Shown: in pieces, positions 1-6,341 of the stretch
Position numbering within the stretch: the first letter of the stretch is position 1
Layout: each line of letters starts with the position of its first letter
Origin: Mariprofundus sp.
GTDB lineage: Bacteria > Pseudomonadota > Zetaproteobacteria > Mariprofundales > Mariprofundaceae
Direction of reading: 5' to 3'
DNA: 20,727 bases
NCBI GenBank assembly: GCA_030951065.1
Contig: JAUZQH010000046.1
Coordinates: forward strand, 1 to 20,727
The notes under the pieces: generated by a model
Database searches by the model: none
What the model was told of the DNA's origin: nothing
The model's input: only the letters and a program-made list of their open reading frames with translations
Translations under genes and position numbers: made by a program

Positions 1-18
1 AGGGAAAGGAAGGGACGT

Positions 19-411
19 ATGATTGAAAAAATTCATAAATCCGAGGCTGAATGGAAACAGCTGTTAAGCCCGGAGCAGTTCAATGTACTCAGACAGGCGG
101 GGACAGAGAGAGCATTCAGCAGCGCCTTGAACAAGGAGTACGGCCGGGGAAGCTATGTTTGCGCCGGTTGCGATTTACCGCTGTTTGAATCGGATACCAA
201 ATTCGACAGTGGTACCGGCTGGCCCAGCTTTTATGCGCCGATTGAGGGCAGTGTTGAAACCAAGCGGGACTTTATGATGATTCTTCCACGTACCGAATAT
301 CACTGCGCCCGCTGTGGCGGCCATCAGGGCCATGTCTTTAATGATGGCCCCGAACCGACCGGCCAGCGCTGGTGCAACAACGGTGTGGCGCTGAAATTCA
401 TTCCGTCCTGA
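19..411 (+). CDS. msrB: Peptide-methionine (R)-S-oxide reductase MsrB
   Basis: Reduces the R form of methionine sulfoxide in oxidised proteins back to methionine in the cytoplasm, recycled by thioredoxin. The 130-residue protein is a complete single-domain SelR/MsrB. It has the two zinc-binding CxxC pairs (CAGC near residue 48, CARC near residue 97), the family motif FDSGTGWPSFY (about residues 63-73), and the resolving/catalytic region GQRWCNNGVALKF, where the Cys of the R-W-C-N-N motif is the expected nucleophile (a Cys, not Sec, form). The ATG start is preceded by a purine-rich AGGAAGG ribosome site 6-7 bases upstream, so this start is well supported even though the window opens only 18 bases before it. 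aroB follows after a short gap on the same strand and may be co-transcribed. No MsrA domain is fused to it. Confidence 0.96.
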   Translation: MIEKIHKSEAEWKQLLSPEQFNVLRQAGTERAFSSALNKEYGRGSYVCAGCDLPLFESDTKFDSGTGWPSFYAPIEGSVETKRDFMMILPRTEYHCARCGGHQGHVFNDGPEPTGQRWCNNGVALKFIPS

Positions 412-477
412 ATCTTCTGCCTAAAAAACAGCGTTTTCCGGCTTCTCTGAAGCATGAGGAAATGTCAGAGTCGCCGC

Positions 478-1584
478 ATGTCTGAACTGGATACACATAC
501 ACAGGTTTATCGTGTCGATCTGGGCACGCGCTCCTATGATATTCATATTGAACCCGGCTGCCTGGATGGCCTGGGTAAAGCGATGGGCGACCTGTTTGAT
601 ACACCTTCTCGCTGTATGATCATCAGCAATGTGACGGTTGCGACATTGTATATGGCGCAGGTACGCAATTCGCTGGAGCAGCATGGCTGGCAGGTATCCG
701 AATGTATCCTGCCTGATGGTGAGCGTTACAAAACAATGGACAGCTTCAGCCGGATCATGGATGCACTGATGCATGCCAGACTTTCACGCAATGAGCCGGT
801 CATCGCGTTGGGCGGTGGCGTGGTGGGTGACATGACCGGTTTTGCTGCCGCCTGTTATCGGCGCGGTATCCCGTTTATTCAGGTGCCGACCACGGTGCTT
901 GCACAGGTAGATTCCAGCGTGGGCGGTAAAACTGCGATTAATCATCCACACGGGAAAAATATGATCGGGGCGTTTTATCAGCCGCGCCTCGTGTGGATTG
1001 ATCCGCTTGTATTAACCACGCTGGATATCCGTGAAATCAGGGCCGGTCTGGGCGAGGCAATCAAATACGGATTGATTCGGGATGCCGCTTTTTTCGACTG
1101 GATGCAACAGCATATGCAACGTGTGCAGGATCTGGATGCCGGGGATCTCTCAACCATGATTCACGCCTGTTGTCGCCATAAGGCCGAAGTTGTGATGGCT
1201 GATGAGACCGAGCAGGGCATACGTGCATTGCTGAATCTGGGGCATACCTTTGGCCATGCGATTGAATCGATGACACATTATAGCGAATTTTTGCATGGCG
1301 AAGCCGTTGCCATGGGCACATTGATGGCGGCACGCCTGTCTGAGCAACTGGGCTATGCCGGCAGTGGCATTGAAGAACAGATTCGCGACTGCTATCAACA
1401 GGCGGGATTGCCGACGGCTATCCCGAACTTCAGTGCTGATGCATGGCTGGATGCCATGGGGCATGATAAAAAGAATATAGGCGACCGGATTCGGTATATT
1501 TTATTGCATAATATCGGCAAGGCCTTTGTGGCCGAGCATGTTGACCCTGCAGCCATAAGGCAACTGATCCATTCTTATGGTTGA
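478..1584 (+). CDS. aroB: 3-dehydroquinate synthase AroB
   Basis: Converts DAHP to 3-dehydroquinate, the second step of the shikimate pathway to aromatic amino acids, using NAD and a divalent metal. Seen in the sequence: the NAD-binding glycine motif GGGVVGDMTGF, then PTTVLAQVDSSVGGKTAIN, the metal-binding Glu in GLGEAIKYGLI, and LGHTFGHAIE with zinc-ligand histidines. About 368 residues fits the family (roughly 360). I chose the ATG at 478 (MSELDTH) because it gives the usual short N-terminus before the RVDLGTRSYDIHI strand. An in-frame ATG at 454 would add eight residues and has no ribosome site, but 478 has only a weak AGAG upstream, so the start is not settled. The usual partner aroK is not within the window. 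A hairpin follows the stop. Confidence 0.96.
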   Translation: MSELDTHTQVYRVDLGTRSYDIHIEPGCLDGLGKAMGDLFDTPSRCMIISNVTVATLYMAQVRNSLEQHGWQVSECILPDGERYKTMDSFSRIMDALMHARLSRNEPVIALGGGVVGDMTGFAAACYRRGIPFIQVPTTVLAQVDSSVGGKTAINHPHGKNMIGAFYQPRLVWIDPLVLTTLDIREIRAGLGEAIKYGLIRDAAFFDWMQQHMQRVQDLDAGDLSTMIHACCRHKAEVVMADETEQGIRALLNLGHTFGHAIESMTHYSEFLHGEAVAMGTLMAARLSEQLGYAGSGIEEQIRDCYQQAGLPTAIPNFSADAWLDAMGHDKKNIGDRIRYILLHNIGKAFVAEHVDPAAIRQLIHSYG

Positions 1585-1594
1585 ACGCGCAACA

Positions 1595-1617
1595 AGCCCG
1601 CATGAATCATGCGGGTT
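1595..1617 (+). terminator. Hairpin after aroB, possible weak terminator
   Basis: CCCGCATG (1597-1604) pairs perfectly with CATGCGGG (1608-1615) around a three-base AAT loop, extended by one G-T and one A-T pair. It starts ten bases after the aroB stop. No T-tract follows on either strand, so it may be a weak or factor-dependent terminator, or an mRNA 3'-end stabiliser, rather than a classical intrinsic terminator. Confidence 0.45.
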
Positions 1618-1684
1618 GAAACAATATGGGCTATACTGATATCTGTATGAGATTTGAACACCTTCATGCAGGAGGACATTAATC

Positions 1685-2680
1685 GTGGAAATTCCTTCCA
1701 TACATCCTGAGCAGGATCACCATAGTATCCTGTTACAGCCTTCCAGTTGTGTGAGCAAGCTGGAGAACCTGGCCCTGTGGTTTGCCAAGCGCCAAAACAA
1801 GAAGGTTCCTGATTCAATTAACGCGGCAACAGTTTTATTTGCTGCAGATCACAGTGTCACCAACGGCATGGATTATCATAAGGCCGTGTCAACCAGGGAG
1901 CGGATTTGCAATGCCGCGGCAAGCGACTCTGTCATCTCTGAACTATGTCGACAGGCGGGCAGCAGATTGCATATTGTTGACGTGGGTGTGCGCGGATGTC
2001 TTGCTGATATCGATGCGGTAGAACATGCCAAAGTTCGTTCCTCCGGCACCGCTGATATCACAGTCGAATCAGCCATGAGTCAGGCAGAATATTGGGAAAT
2101 CGTCGGAATCGGCGAAGAAATGGCCAACCGTACTATTGCGGCAGGAGCCAATTTGCTTATTGCCGGATCCATTGGAGCAGGCGATCATATTTCCATTGCA
2201 GCAATTATTTCCGAGCTTGTTGGCCTGTCTCCTGAAGCCGCGTTGACATCGGATCCTGATACAAGTCCCGAAACCCGTGCCCGCGAGATCATGGCAATAG
2301 AAAAAGCCAGAGCCCGTGCCATCGGCACACCCTCCCATGATGTGCTCAGGGAGTTGGGGGGGCTGGAAATGGCTGCCATGGCCGGGTTTTATCGTGGTGC
2401 TGCGTTAAAGGGCGTTCCGGTTCTGCTGGATGGCCTTGCTTCCGCAACGGCTGCGCTGGCGGCCATTGCATGGGATGTACGCATTGCAGGCTGGATGCTG
2501 GCCAGCCACGCAAGCGATGATGCCGGGCACCGGGATGTGCTGGAAGAGATGGGGCTGGATCCGCTGATTGAATTAAAGCACAGTCTTGATGAGGGGAAGG
2601 TCGCCACTTTAATGGTGCCGGTATTACAAGCCGCGATCAGTTTACAGCGCGGATTGGCAAGGATTGAAGCACAAACATAG
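1685..2680 (+). CDS. Divergent CobT-like nicotinate-nucleotide phosphoribosyltransferase
   Basis: Resembles CobT, which transfers ribose phosphate from nicotinate mononucleotide to 5,6-dimethylbenzimidazole for the lower ligand of cobalamin. Family traits seen: FAADHSV (usually ADHGV), HIVDVGV, GGLEMAAMAGF, VPVLLDGLASATAALAA, SHASDDAGH, and the C-terminal region LDEGKVATL, whose Glu lines up with the catalytic base of Salmonella CobT. Several hallmark motifs are altered: the N-terminal KPPGSLG loop is QPSSCVS, and the usual GE.G.ANTT motif reads AGSIGAGDHIS, losing the second active-site Glu. Length (331 residues) is normal. The start is a GTG with GGAGG nine bases upstream. No other cobalamin genes are near. 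I see a CobT superfamily member; whether it acts on dimethylbenzimidazole is uncertain, so no symbol is given. Confidence 0.8.
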   Translation: MEIPSIHPEQDHHSILLQPSSCVSKLENLALWFAKRQNKKVPDSINAATVLFAADHSVTNGMDYHKAVSTRERICNAAASDSVISELCRQAGSRLHIVDVGVRGCLADIDAVEHAKVRSSGTADITVESAMSQAEYWEIVGIGEEMANRTIAAGANLLIAGSIGAGDHISIAAIISELVGLSPEAALTSDPDTSPETRAREIMAIEKARARAIGTPSHDVLRELGGLEMAAMAGFYRGAALKGVPVLLDGLASATAALAAIAWDVRIAGWMLASHASDDAGHRDVLEEMGLDPLIELKHSLDEGKVATLMVPVLQAAISLQRGLARIEAQT

Positions 2681-2690
2681 AGATTTCAAT

Positions 2691-2785
2691 CTTTAACATG
2701 AACAAGCAACGCGGCCTGCATGGTGTTTTCCACGCAGTGCGATTGTTTCATGGCACGGGGTGGAAAAACACCATGCGCGTTAGAC
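2691..2785. repeat. Palindromic repeat A, copy 1
   Basis: A long imperfect hairpin lying 10 bases after the cobT-like stop. AACGCG (2708-2713) pairs with CGCGTT (2776-2781), five bases (2714-2718) are left out on one side, then CATGGTGTTTT-CCAC (2719-2733) pairs with GTGG-AAAAACACCATG (2760-2775) with one extra A, and an inner GTGC/GCAC pair closes a 12-base loop. A related element lies at 6153-6244. They share CTTTAACATGAA at the left, CAACGCG(G)CCTGCATG, and CCATGCGCGTTA at the right, but the stem between differs while still pairing. The right end reads GTTAGAC, which fits the integron core-site pattern GTTRRRY. Mobility and function are not known. Confidence 0.8.
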
Positions 2786-2816
2786 ATATTTTTCAGTACT
2801 ATCAGGAAGGCATCAT

Positions 2817-4088
2817 ATGACAACAGCATTTGCCATGACAACATGGACATGGACCGTATTGGGCTTCGCGTCTCTGGCGACGGCCATCGGGTTATATTTG
2901 TCAGAACGGCAAAAAGTGCATGTTCTGGCTCACCGGGACCATGTTCCGCCCCGCTTTCGTGATAAAGTATCCCTTTCTGCACATCAGAAAGCTGCAGACT
3001 ATACGGTTGCCAAGCTGATTCCGGGAAACTTCGGGCAAATATATGCTTTGTTACTGCTTCTGGTCTGGACTGTCGGTGGTGGTCTTGCCCTGCTGGATAG
3101 CGTAACGGCCTCATTCGGTCTTTCCGGGATTTGGACCGGTGTTGTGTTCCTGATGCTGTTTTTTCTGATCGGACACATACTGGAACTGCCGCTGGAGATA
3201 TATACAACCTTCAATATTGAAGCAAAATTCGGTTTTAACAAAATGACATTCGGTCTGTATCTCAGTGATATGTTCAAACAGCTTGTGTTGATGATGGCTA
3301 TCGGTGCGCCGCTGGGCTGGGTCATTCTCAGCCTGATGGACGGCGCCGGAAGCTGGTGGTGGTTGTATGCGTGGATGGTGTGGACAGCATTTATGCTATT
3401 AATGATATGGGCTTATCCCGCCTTCATTGCGCCGCTGTTCAATAAATTTCAGCCACTGCAGGAAGGTGAGATGAAATCACGCATTGAATCACTGCTTGAT
3501 CGTTGCGGCTTCGAAAGTAACGGCCTGTTTGTTATGGACGGTTCACGTCGTTCCAGCCATGGCAATGCCTATTTTACCGGGCTGGGCAATGCCAAGCGTA
3601 TTGTGTTTTTTGATACGCTGCTGGAGCAGCTTGAACCTGTGGAAACCGAAGCTGTACTGGCTCATGAGCTGGGACACTTCCACCACGGACATGTCAAAAA
3701 GAGATTGATGGTGATGATCATGGTCTCGTTAGCCGGCTTCGCCCTGCTTGGCTGGCTGATGCAGCAAGCCTGGTTTTATAACGGACTGGGCGTGACACAT
3801 CCCTCAAATCATGCCGCACTGGTATTGTTTATGCTGGTACTGCCGGTGTTTACGTTTGTCCTGGAGCCGGTCATGAGCTACTTTTCACGCAAGAATGAAT
3901 TTGAAGCAGATGCCTATGCTGTACATCATAGTGACGGTGAAGCGCTGGCCTCCGCGCTGGTAAAAATGTACGAAGATAATGCCAGCACACTCACCCCGGA
4001 TGCACTTTACTCGGCCTGGCATGATTCCCATCCGCCGGCGCTGATGCGTATTGATCATATTGAAAAAGTTCTGGCCGATAAGGCATGA
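2817..4088 (+). CDS. M48 family (Ste24/CAAX-prenyl-protease-like) membrane zinc metalloprotease
   Basis: A membrane-embedded zinc endopeptidase of the Ste24 subgroup of M48. The catalytic site is HELGH in VLAHELGHFHHGH (about residues 284-296), with the third zinc ligand Glu expected in NEFEADAYAV (about residues 360-369). The N-terminal half is the M48 N-terminal membrane domain, with several hydrophobic helices (start at about residues 5-25, then near 75-95, 100-125, 155-175 and 180-205), and two more helices follow the HELGH site. At 423 residues it matches full-length Ste24-type proteins and is longer than HtpX (about 290). In bacteria these enzymes are thought to act in envelope protein quality control; no prenylated substrate is implied. 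The ATG is preceded by AGGAAGG six bases upstream. Repeat A separates it from the cobT-like gene. Confidence 0.93.
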   Translation: MTTAFAMTTWTWTVLGFASLATAIGLYLSERQKVHVLAHRDHVPPRFRDKVSLSAHQKAADYTVAKLIPGNFGQIYALLLLLVWTVGGGLALLDSVTASFGLSGIWTGVVFLMLFFLIGHILELPLEIYTTFNIEAKFGFNKMTFGLYLSDMFKQLVLMMAIGAPLGWVILSLMDGAGSWWWLYAWMVWTAFMLLMIWAYPAFIAPLFNKFQPLQEGEMKSRIESLLDRCGFESNGLFVMDGSRRSSHGNAYFTGLGNAKRIVFFDTLLEQLEPVETEAVLAHELGHFHHGHVKKRLMVMIMVSLAGFALLGWLMQQAWFYNGLGVTHPSNHAALVLFMLVLPVFTFVLEPVMSYFSRKNEFEADAYAVHHSDGEALASALVKMYEDNASTLTPDALYSAWHDSHPPALMRIDHIEKVLADKA

Positions 4089-4283
4089 ACATGAGCGTTT
4101 TTCACACGCAGCTGATTATTTTACTGGATTTATGTGAATCACTGCCATAAACTGCGCCCAGCACGACATGGTTGTTGAAAGAGTTTTTTGGCCGATTCGG
4201 AAGTTTCTTCTCGATTTTCCCCAGTAACAATCTTAATAAACATGTATGCATATCATATAGATTTAATCGAGGTAAATGTAAAA

Positions 4284-4487
4284 ATGGCAACAGGTACAGT
4301 AAAATGGTTCAACGACACCAAAGGCTTTGGCTTTATTGCTCAGGACGATGGTGGTGACGATGTGTTCGTACACTTCTCAGCTATCCAGACAGAAGGCTTC
4401 AAGTCTCTGGCTGAAGGTCAGAAAGTAGAATTTGAAATCGAAGACGGTCAGAAGGGCCCACAGGCTCGGAACGTTACAGAAGCGTAA
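4284..4487 (+). CDS. cspA: Cold-shock domain protein, CspA family
   Basis: A 67-residue single cold-shock domain (OB fold) that binds single-stranded RNA/DNA and acts as an RNA chaperone. The RNP1-like motif KGFGFIAQ and the RNP2-like motif DVFVHFSAI are intact, preceded by GTVKWFNDT. The ATG at 4284 (MATGTVKW) matches the family start exactly; the GAGG ribosome site lies about 11 bases upstream. A longer in-frame extension to 4188 exists but has no family similarity and is best read as leader. About 195 bases separate it from the preceding protease gene, room for the long 5' leader typical of cspA messages, though I could not recognise a cold-box. It is followed at once by a strong intrinsic terminator, so it is probably a single-gene transcript. 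Which csp paralogue it is cannot be told from sequence alone. Confidence 0.95.
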   Translation: MATGTVKWFNDTKGFGFIAQDDGGDDVFVHFSAIQTEGFKSLAEGQKVEFEIEDGQKGPQARNVTEA

Positions 4488-4506
4488 ACCAACCATGCTT
4501 TAACCC

Positions 4507-4541
4507 GCACCCCGTCTGTTTTCAGGCGGGGTGCTTTTTTT
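4507..4541 (+). terminator. Intrinsic terminator of cspA
   Basis: GCACCCCGTCTG (4507-4518) pairs with CAGGCGGGGTGC (4523-4534) through 12 base pairs including one G-T, closing a TTTT loop, and is followed by seven Ts (4535-4541). It starts 20 bases after the cspA stop. This is a textbook rho-independent terminator. A second, weaker AT-rich hairpin (AAACACT/AGTGTTT, 4551-4573) lies just beyond. Confidence 0.95.
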
Positions 4542-4727
4542 GTGCCGCGGAAACACTGATTTATTAAGTGTTTTTGTGTAATCCATACGTAATCTTACGC
4601 ACGCCGGAAGTTGCAAATGGTTGATTTTTAATTGCTAAATGTAGTTTTGATTCCCGACACAGCGAATGATTTGATGTTTTAATCATGGTCGAACAGGGGG
4701 GAAGTCGCTAAGATGCCGTTCCGACCA

Positions 4728-4735
4728 GAAGGAGG
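4728..4735 (+). promoter_or_regulatory. Ribosome binding site favouring a TTG start for pycA
   Basis: GAAGGAGG is close to a perfect anti-16S complement and sits four bases before an in-frame TTG at 4740. Translation from that TTG gives MFKRILIANRGE, the usual N-terminus of biotin carboxylases. The alternative ATG at 4713 would add nine residues; it has a G-run (4695-4700) plus GAAG about ten bases upstream, so it is not excluded. Confidence 0.6.
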
Positions 4736-4739
4736 CATT

Positions 4740-6158
4740 TTGTTTAAACGTATTTTGATTGCCAACCGCGGTGAGTGCGCCATCCGCATTATTCGTGCCT
4801 GTAATGAACTGGGCATTGAGTCGGTGGCCATCTATTCAGAACCGGACAGCCACGCCCTGCATGTTAAAAAAGCCGATCAGGCTATTTTAATTGGCCCTGA
4901 CCCGGTCAAAAGTTACCTGAATGTTCACCGTATTATCGATATTGCTATCAAAACCAAATGTGATGCCATTCATCCCGGCTACGGGTTTCTGTCGGAAAAC
5001 GCTGACTTTGCCCGCGCCATCAACGAAGCCGGCATCACTTATATCGGCCCGTCCGCCGATGCGATTGAAAATATGGGTAGCAAAACCAATGCACGCACGG
5101 CCATGCTGGCGGCCGGTATTCCATGTATTCCCGGCACCGAAGCATCATTGCAGAGTGTTGAAGAGGCCGTGCAGACTGCTCGCGGGATGGGTTATCCGGT
5201 CATGCTCAAAGCCGCAGCCGGTGGTGGCGGACGCGGCATTCGCCGTTGTGATTCCGATGCAGAGGTGGTCGAGAATTATGAACTGACCACGCGTGAAGCG
5301 ACGGCGGCATTCGGTAACGGCGAGCTGTTTATGGAGAAATGTATTGTTGACCCCCGCCATATCGAGTTCCAGATCATCGCTGACAGCCATGGCAACTGCG
5401 TGCATCTCTACGAGCGCGACTGCTCGATTCAGCGCCGTAACCAGAAACTGATTGAAATCGCTCCGTCCAACTTCATTGATGATGATTTGCGACGGCGCAT
5501 GGGGGCGACTGCCGTGCAGGCCGCCAGGGCCGTCGGTTATGTCAATGCCGGCACGGTCGAATTTCTGGTCGATAAAAATCACGACTACTATTTCATGGAG
5601 ATGAACACCCGTCTGCAGGTTGAGCATACAATCACCGAAGCGATTACCGGCATCGATATTGTGGCCGAACAGATCTCCGTGGCGGCCGGCAACGAACTGC
5701 CATTCCGCCAGGATGATATCAGCATCCGCGGCCATGCGGTGGAGTTCCGCATCAATGCCGAAGACCCGCTCAACGATTTTTTTCCGACTCCGGGCCGTAT
5801 TACACGTTACCACTCGCCCGGTGGTCCCGGCGTGCGCGTCGACGGCTGCGTCTATCCCGGTTACGAGATTCCGCCGCACTATGATTCGATGTGCGCCAAA
5901 CTCACCATCTGGGGGCATACCTGGAAACACACCGTGCTGCGCTGCCAGAGGGCCCTGAAAGAGTACGATATTCGCGGCGTCAAGAGCACCCTGCCGCTCT
6001 ATCGCCAGATTGCCTCCTCCGGGGAGTTTATGGCCGGCCAGTTTGATACCGGCTTCCTCGACCAGCATCCGGAACTGCTTGCATACAAGCCTTATGACGC
6101 CCGCGAAGATATTGCCACGGCTGTAGCTATTGCCATTGCCGCACATGCCGGCCTTTAA
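4740..6158 (+). CDS. pycA: Pyruvate carboxylase subunit A (biotin carboxylase)
   Basis: ATP-dependent carboxylation of the biotin carried by the partner subunit, the first half-reaction of pyruvate carboxylase. The N-terminus FKRILIANRGECAIRI, the ATP-grasp glycine loop MLKAAAGGGGRGIRR, the segment ERDCSIQRRNQKLIEIAPS, and the catalytic/metal stretch FMEMNTRLQVEHTITE are all intact, followed by the C-terminal biotin carboxylase domain with the FRINAEDP motif. About 472 residues fits stand-alone biotin carboxylases. AccC of acetyl-CoA carboxylase has the same fold, but the adjoining gene encodes the pyruvate-specific carboxyltransferase with a biotin carrier, which favours the two-subunit pyruvate carboxylase seen in some proteobacteria and methanogens. 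A role shared with acetyl-CoA carboxylase cannot be excluded. The gene's last codons lie inside repeat A copy 2. Start at TTG 4740 preferred over ATG 4713. Confidence 0.92.
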   Translation: MFKRILIANRGECAIRIIRACNELGIESVAIYSEPDSHALHVKKADQAILIGPDPVKSYLNVHRIIDIAIKTKCDAIHPGYGFLSENADFARAINEAGITYIGPSADAIENMGSKTNARTAMLAAGIPCIPGTEASLQSVEEAVQTARGMGYPVMLKAAAGGGGRGIRRCDSDAEVVENYELTTREATAAFGNGELFMEKCIVDPRHIEFQIIADSHGNCVHLYERDCSIQRRNQKLIEIAPSNFIDDDLRRRMGATAVQAARAVGYVNAGTVEFLVDKNHDYYFMEMNTRLQVEHTITEAITGIDIVAEQISVAAGNELPFRQDDISIRGHAVEFRINAEDPLNDFFPTPGRITRYHSPGGPGVRVDGCVYPGYEIPPHYDSMCAKLTIWGHTWKHTVLRCQRALKEYDIRGVKSTLPLYRQIASSGEFMAGQFDTGFLDQHPELLAYKPYDAREDIATAVAIAIAAHAGL

Positions 6159-6244
6159 CATGAAATAAACAACGCGCCTGCATGACTTTTTCCACCCCAT
6201 GATAAGAAATTTTATCATGGCGTGGAAAAAGTCCATGCGCGTTA
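6153..6244. repeat. Palindromic repeat A, copy 2
   Basis: A near-complete hairpin of about 30 base pairs. AACGCG (6171-6176) pairs with CGCGTT (6238-6243); cctg (6177-6180) is unpaired; CATG pairs with CATG (6234-6237); ACTTTTTCCAC (6185-6195) pairs with GTGGAAAAAGT (6222-6232), leaving one extra C at 6233; after a C-C mismatch CCATGATAA (6197-6205) pairs with TTATCATGG (6212-6220) around a six-base loop. The shared left flank CTTTAACATGAA begins inside the pycA stop region, so the element supplies the last codon and stop of pycA. The right end GTTA joins repeat B copy 1 directly. Stem bases differ from copy 1 with matching changes on both arms. Confidence 0.82.
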
Positions 6245-6246
6245 AG

Positions 6247-6309
6247 GAGATGCTGATTTATTGCCATCCCGGCAAAATCAGTCCGCTCAGGTAAAAGCGT
6301 GGTTTTGCC
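6247..6309 (+). repeat. Double-hairpin repeat B, copy 1 (pycB leader)
   Basis: A 63-base element aligning without gaps to 17708-17770. It has GAGATGCTGATT and ATCAGTCCGC in common, enclosing an 18-base variable core. Hairpin 1: CTGATTT..TGCC pairs with GGCAAAATCAG around loop ATCCC, with a two-base AT bulge. Hairpin 2: GGTAAAA (6290-6296) pairs with TTTTGCC (6303-6309). It lies 33 bases before the pycB start, so if pycA-pycB is one transcript it forms the structured leader of pycB. Regulatory RNA, REP-like repeat or remnant mobile sequence are all possible. Confidence 0.75.
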
Positions 6310-6341
6310 ATCGCTTACAAGAACAGAGAAGGATTACAACC

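Noticed and set aside
1616..1637. Promoter for the cobT-like gene (TTGAAA and TATACT)
   Set aside because: Only ten bases separate the two boxes, too short for a sigma-70 promoter.
4551..4573. AT-rich hairpin after the cspA terminator as a second terminator
   Set aside because: Seven weak pairs and a short T-run; the upstream terminator already explains the end of cspA.
5145..6236. Long open frame on the minus strand opposite pycA, and similar long frames opposite pycB, dnaE and the copper ATPase (for example 7080-7820 -, 9977-10735 +, 18666-19556 +)
   Set aside because: They lie wholly over well-conserved genes, show no family resemblance, and are biased in composition as expected for antisense shadows.
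2786..6244. A 3.4-kb integron gene cassette bounded by the two repeat A copies
   Set aside because: The left ends do not complement the RRRY part of GTTRRRY, copy 2 ends GTTAAGG, no integrase is present, and the enclosed genes are housekeeping genes including half of a pyruvate carboxylase pair. Kept only as a testable alternative.
6261..6341. N-terminal extension of PycB from 6261
   Set aside because: It translates repeat B sequence, lacks a ribosome site, and the family N-terminus begins at 6342 with a good ribosome site.
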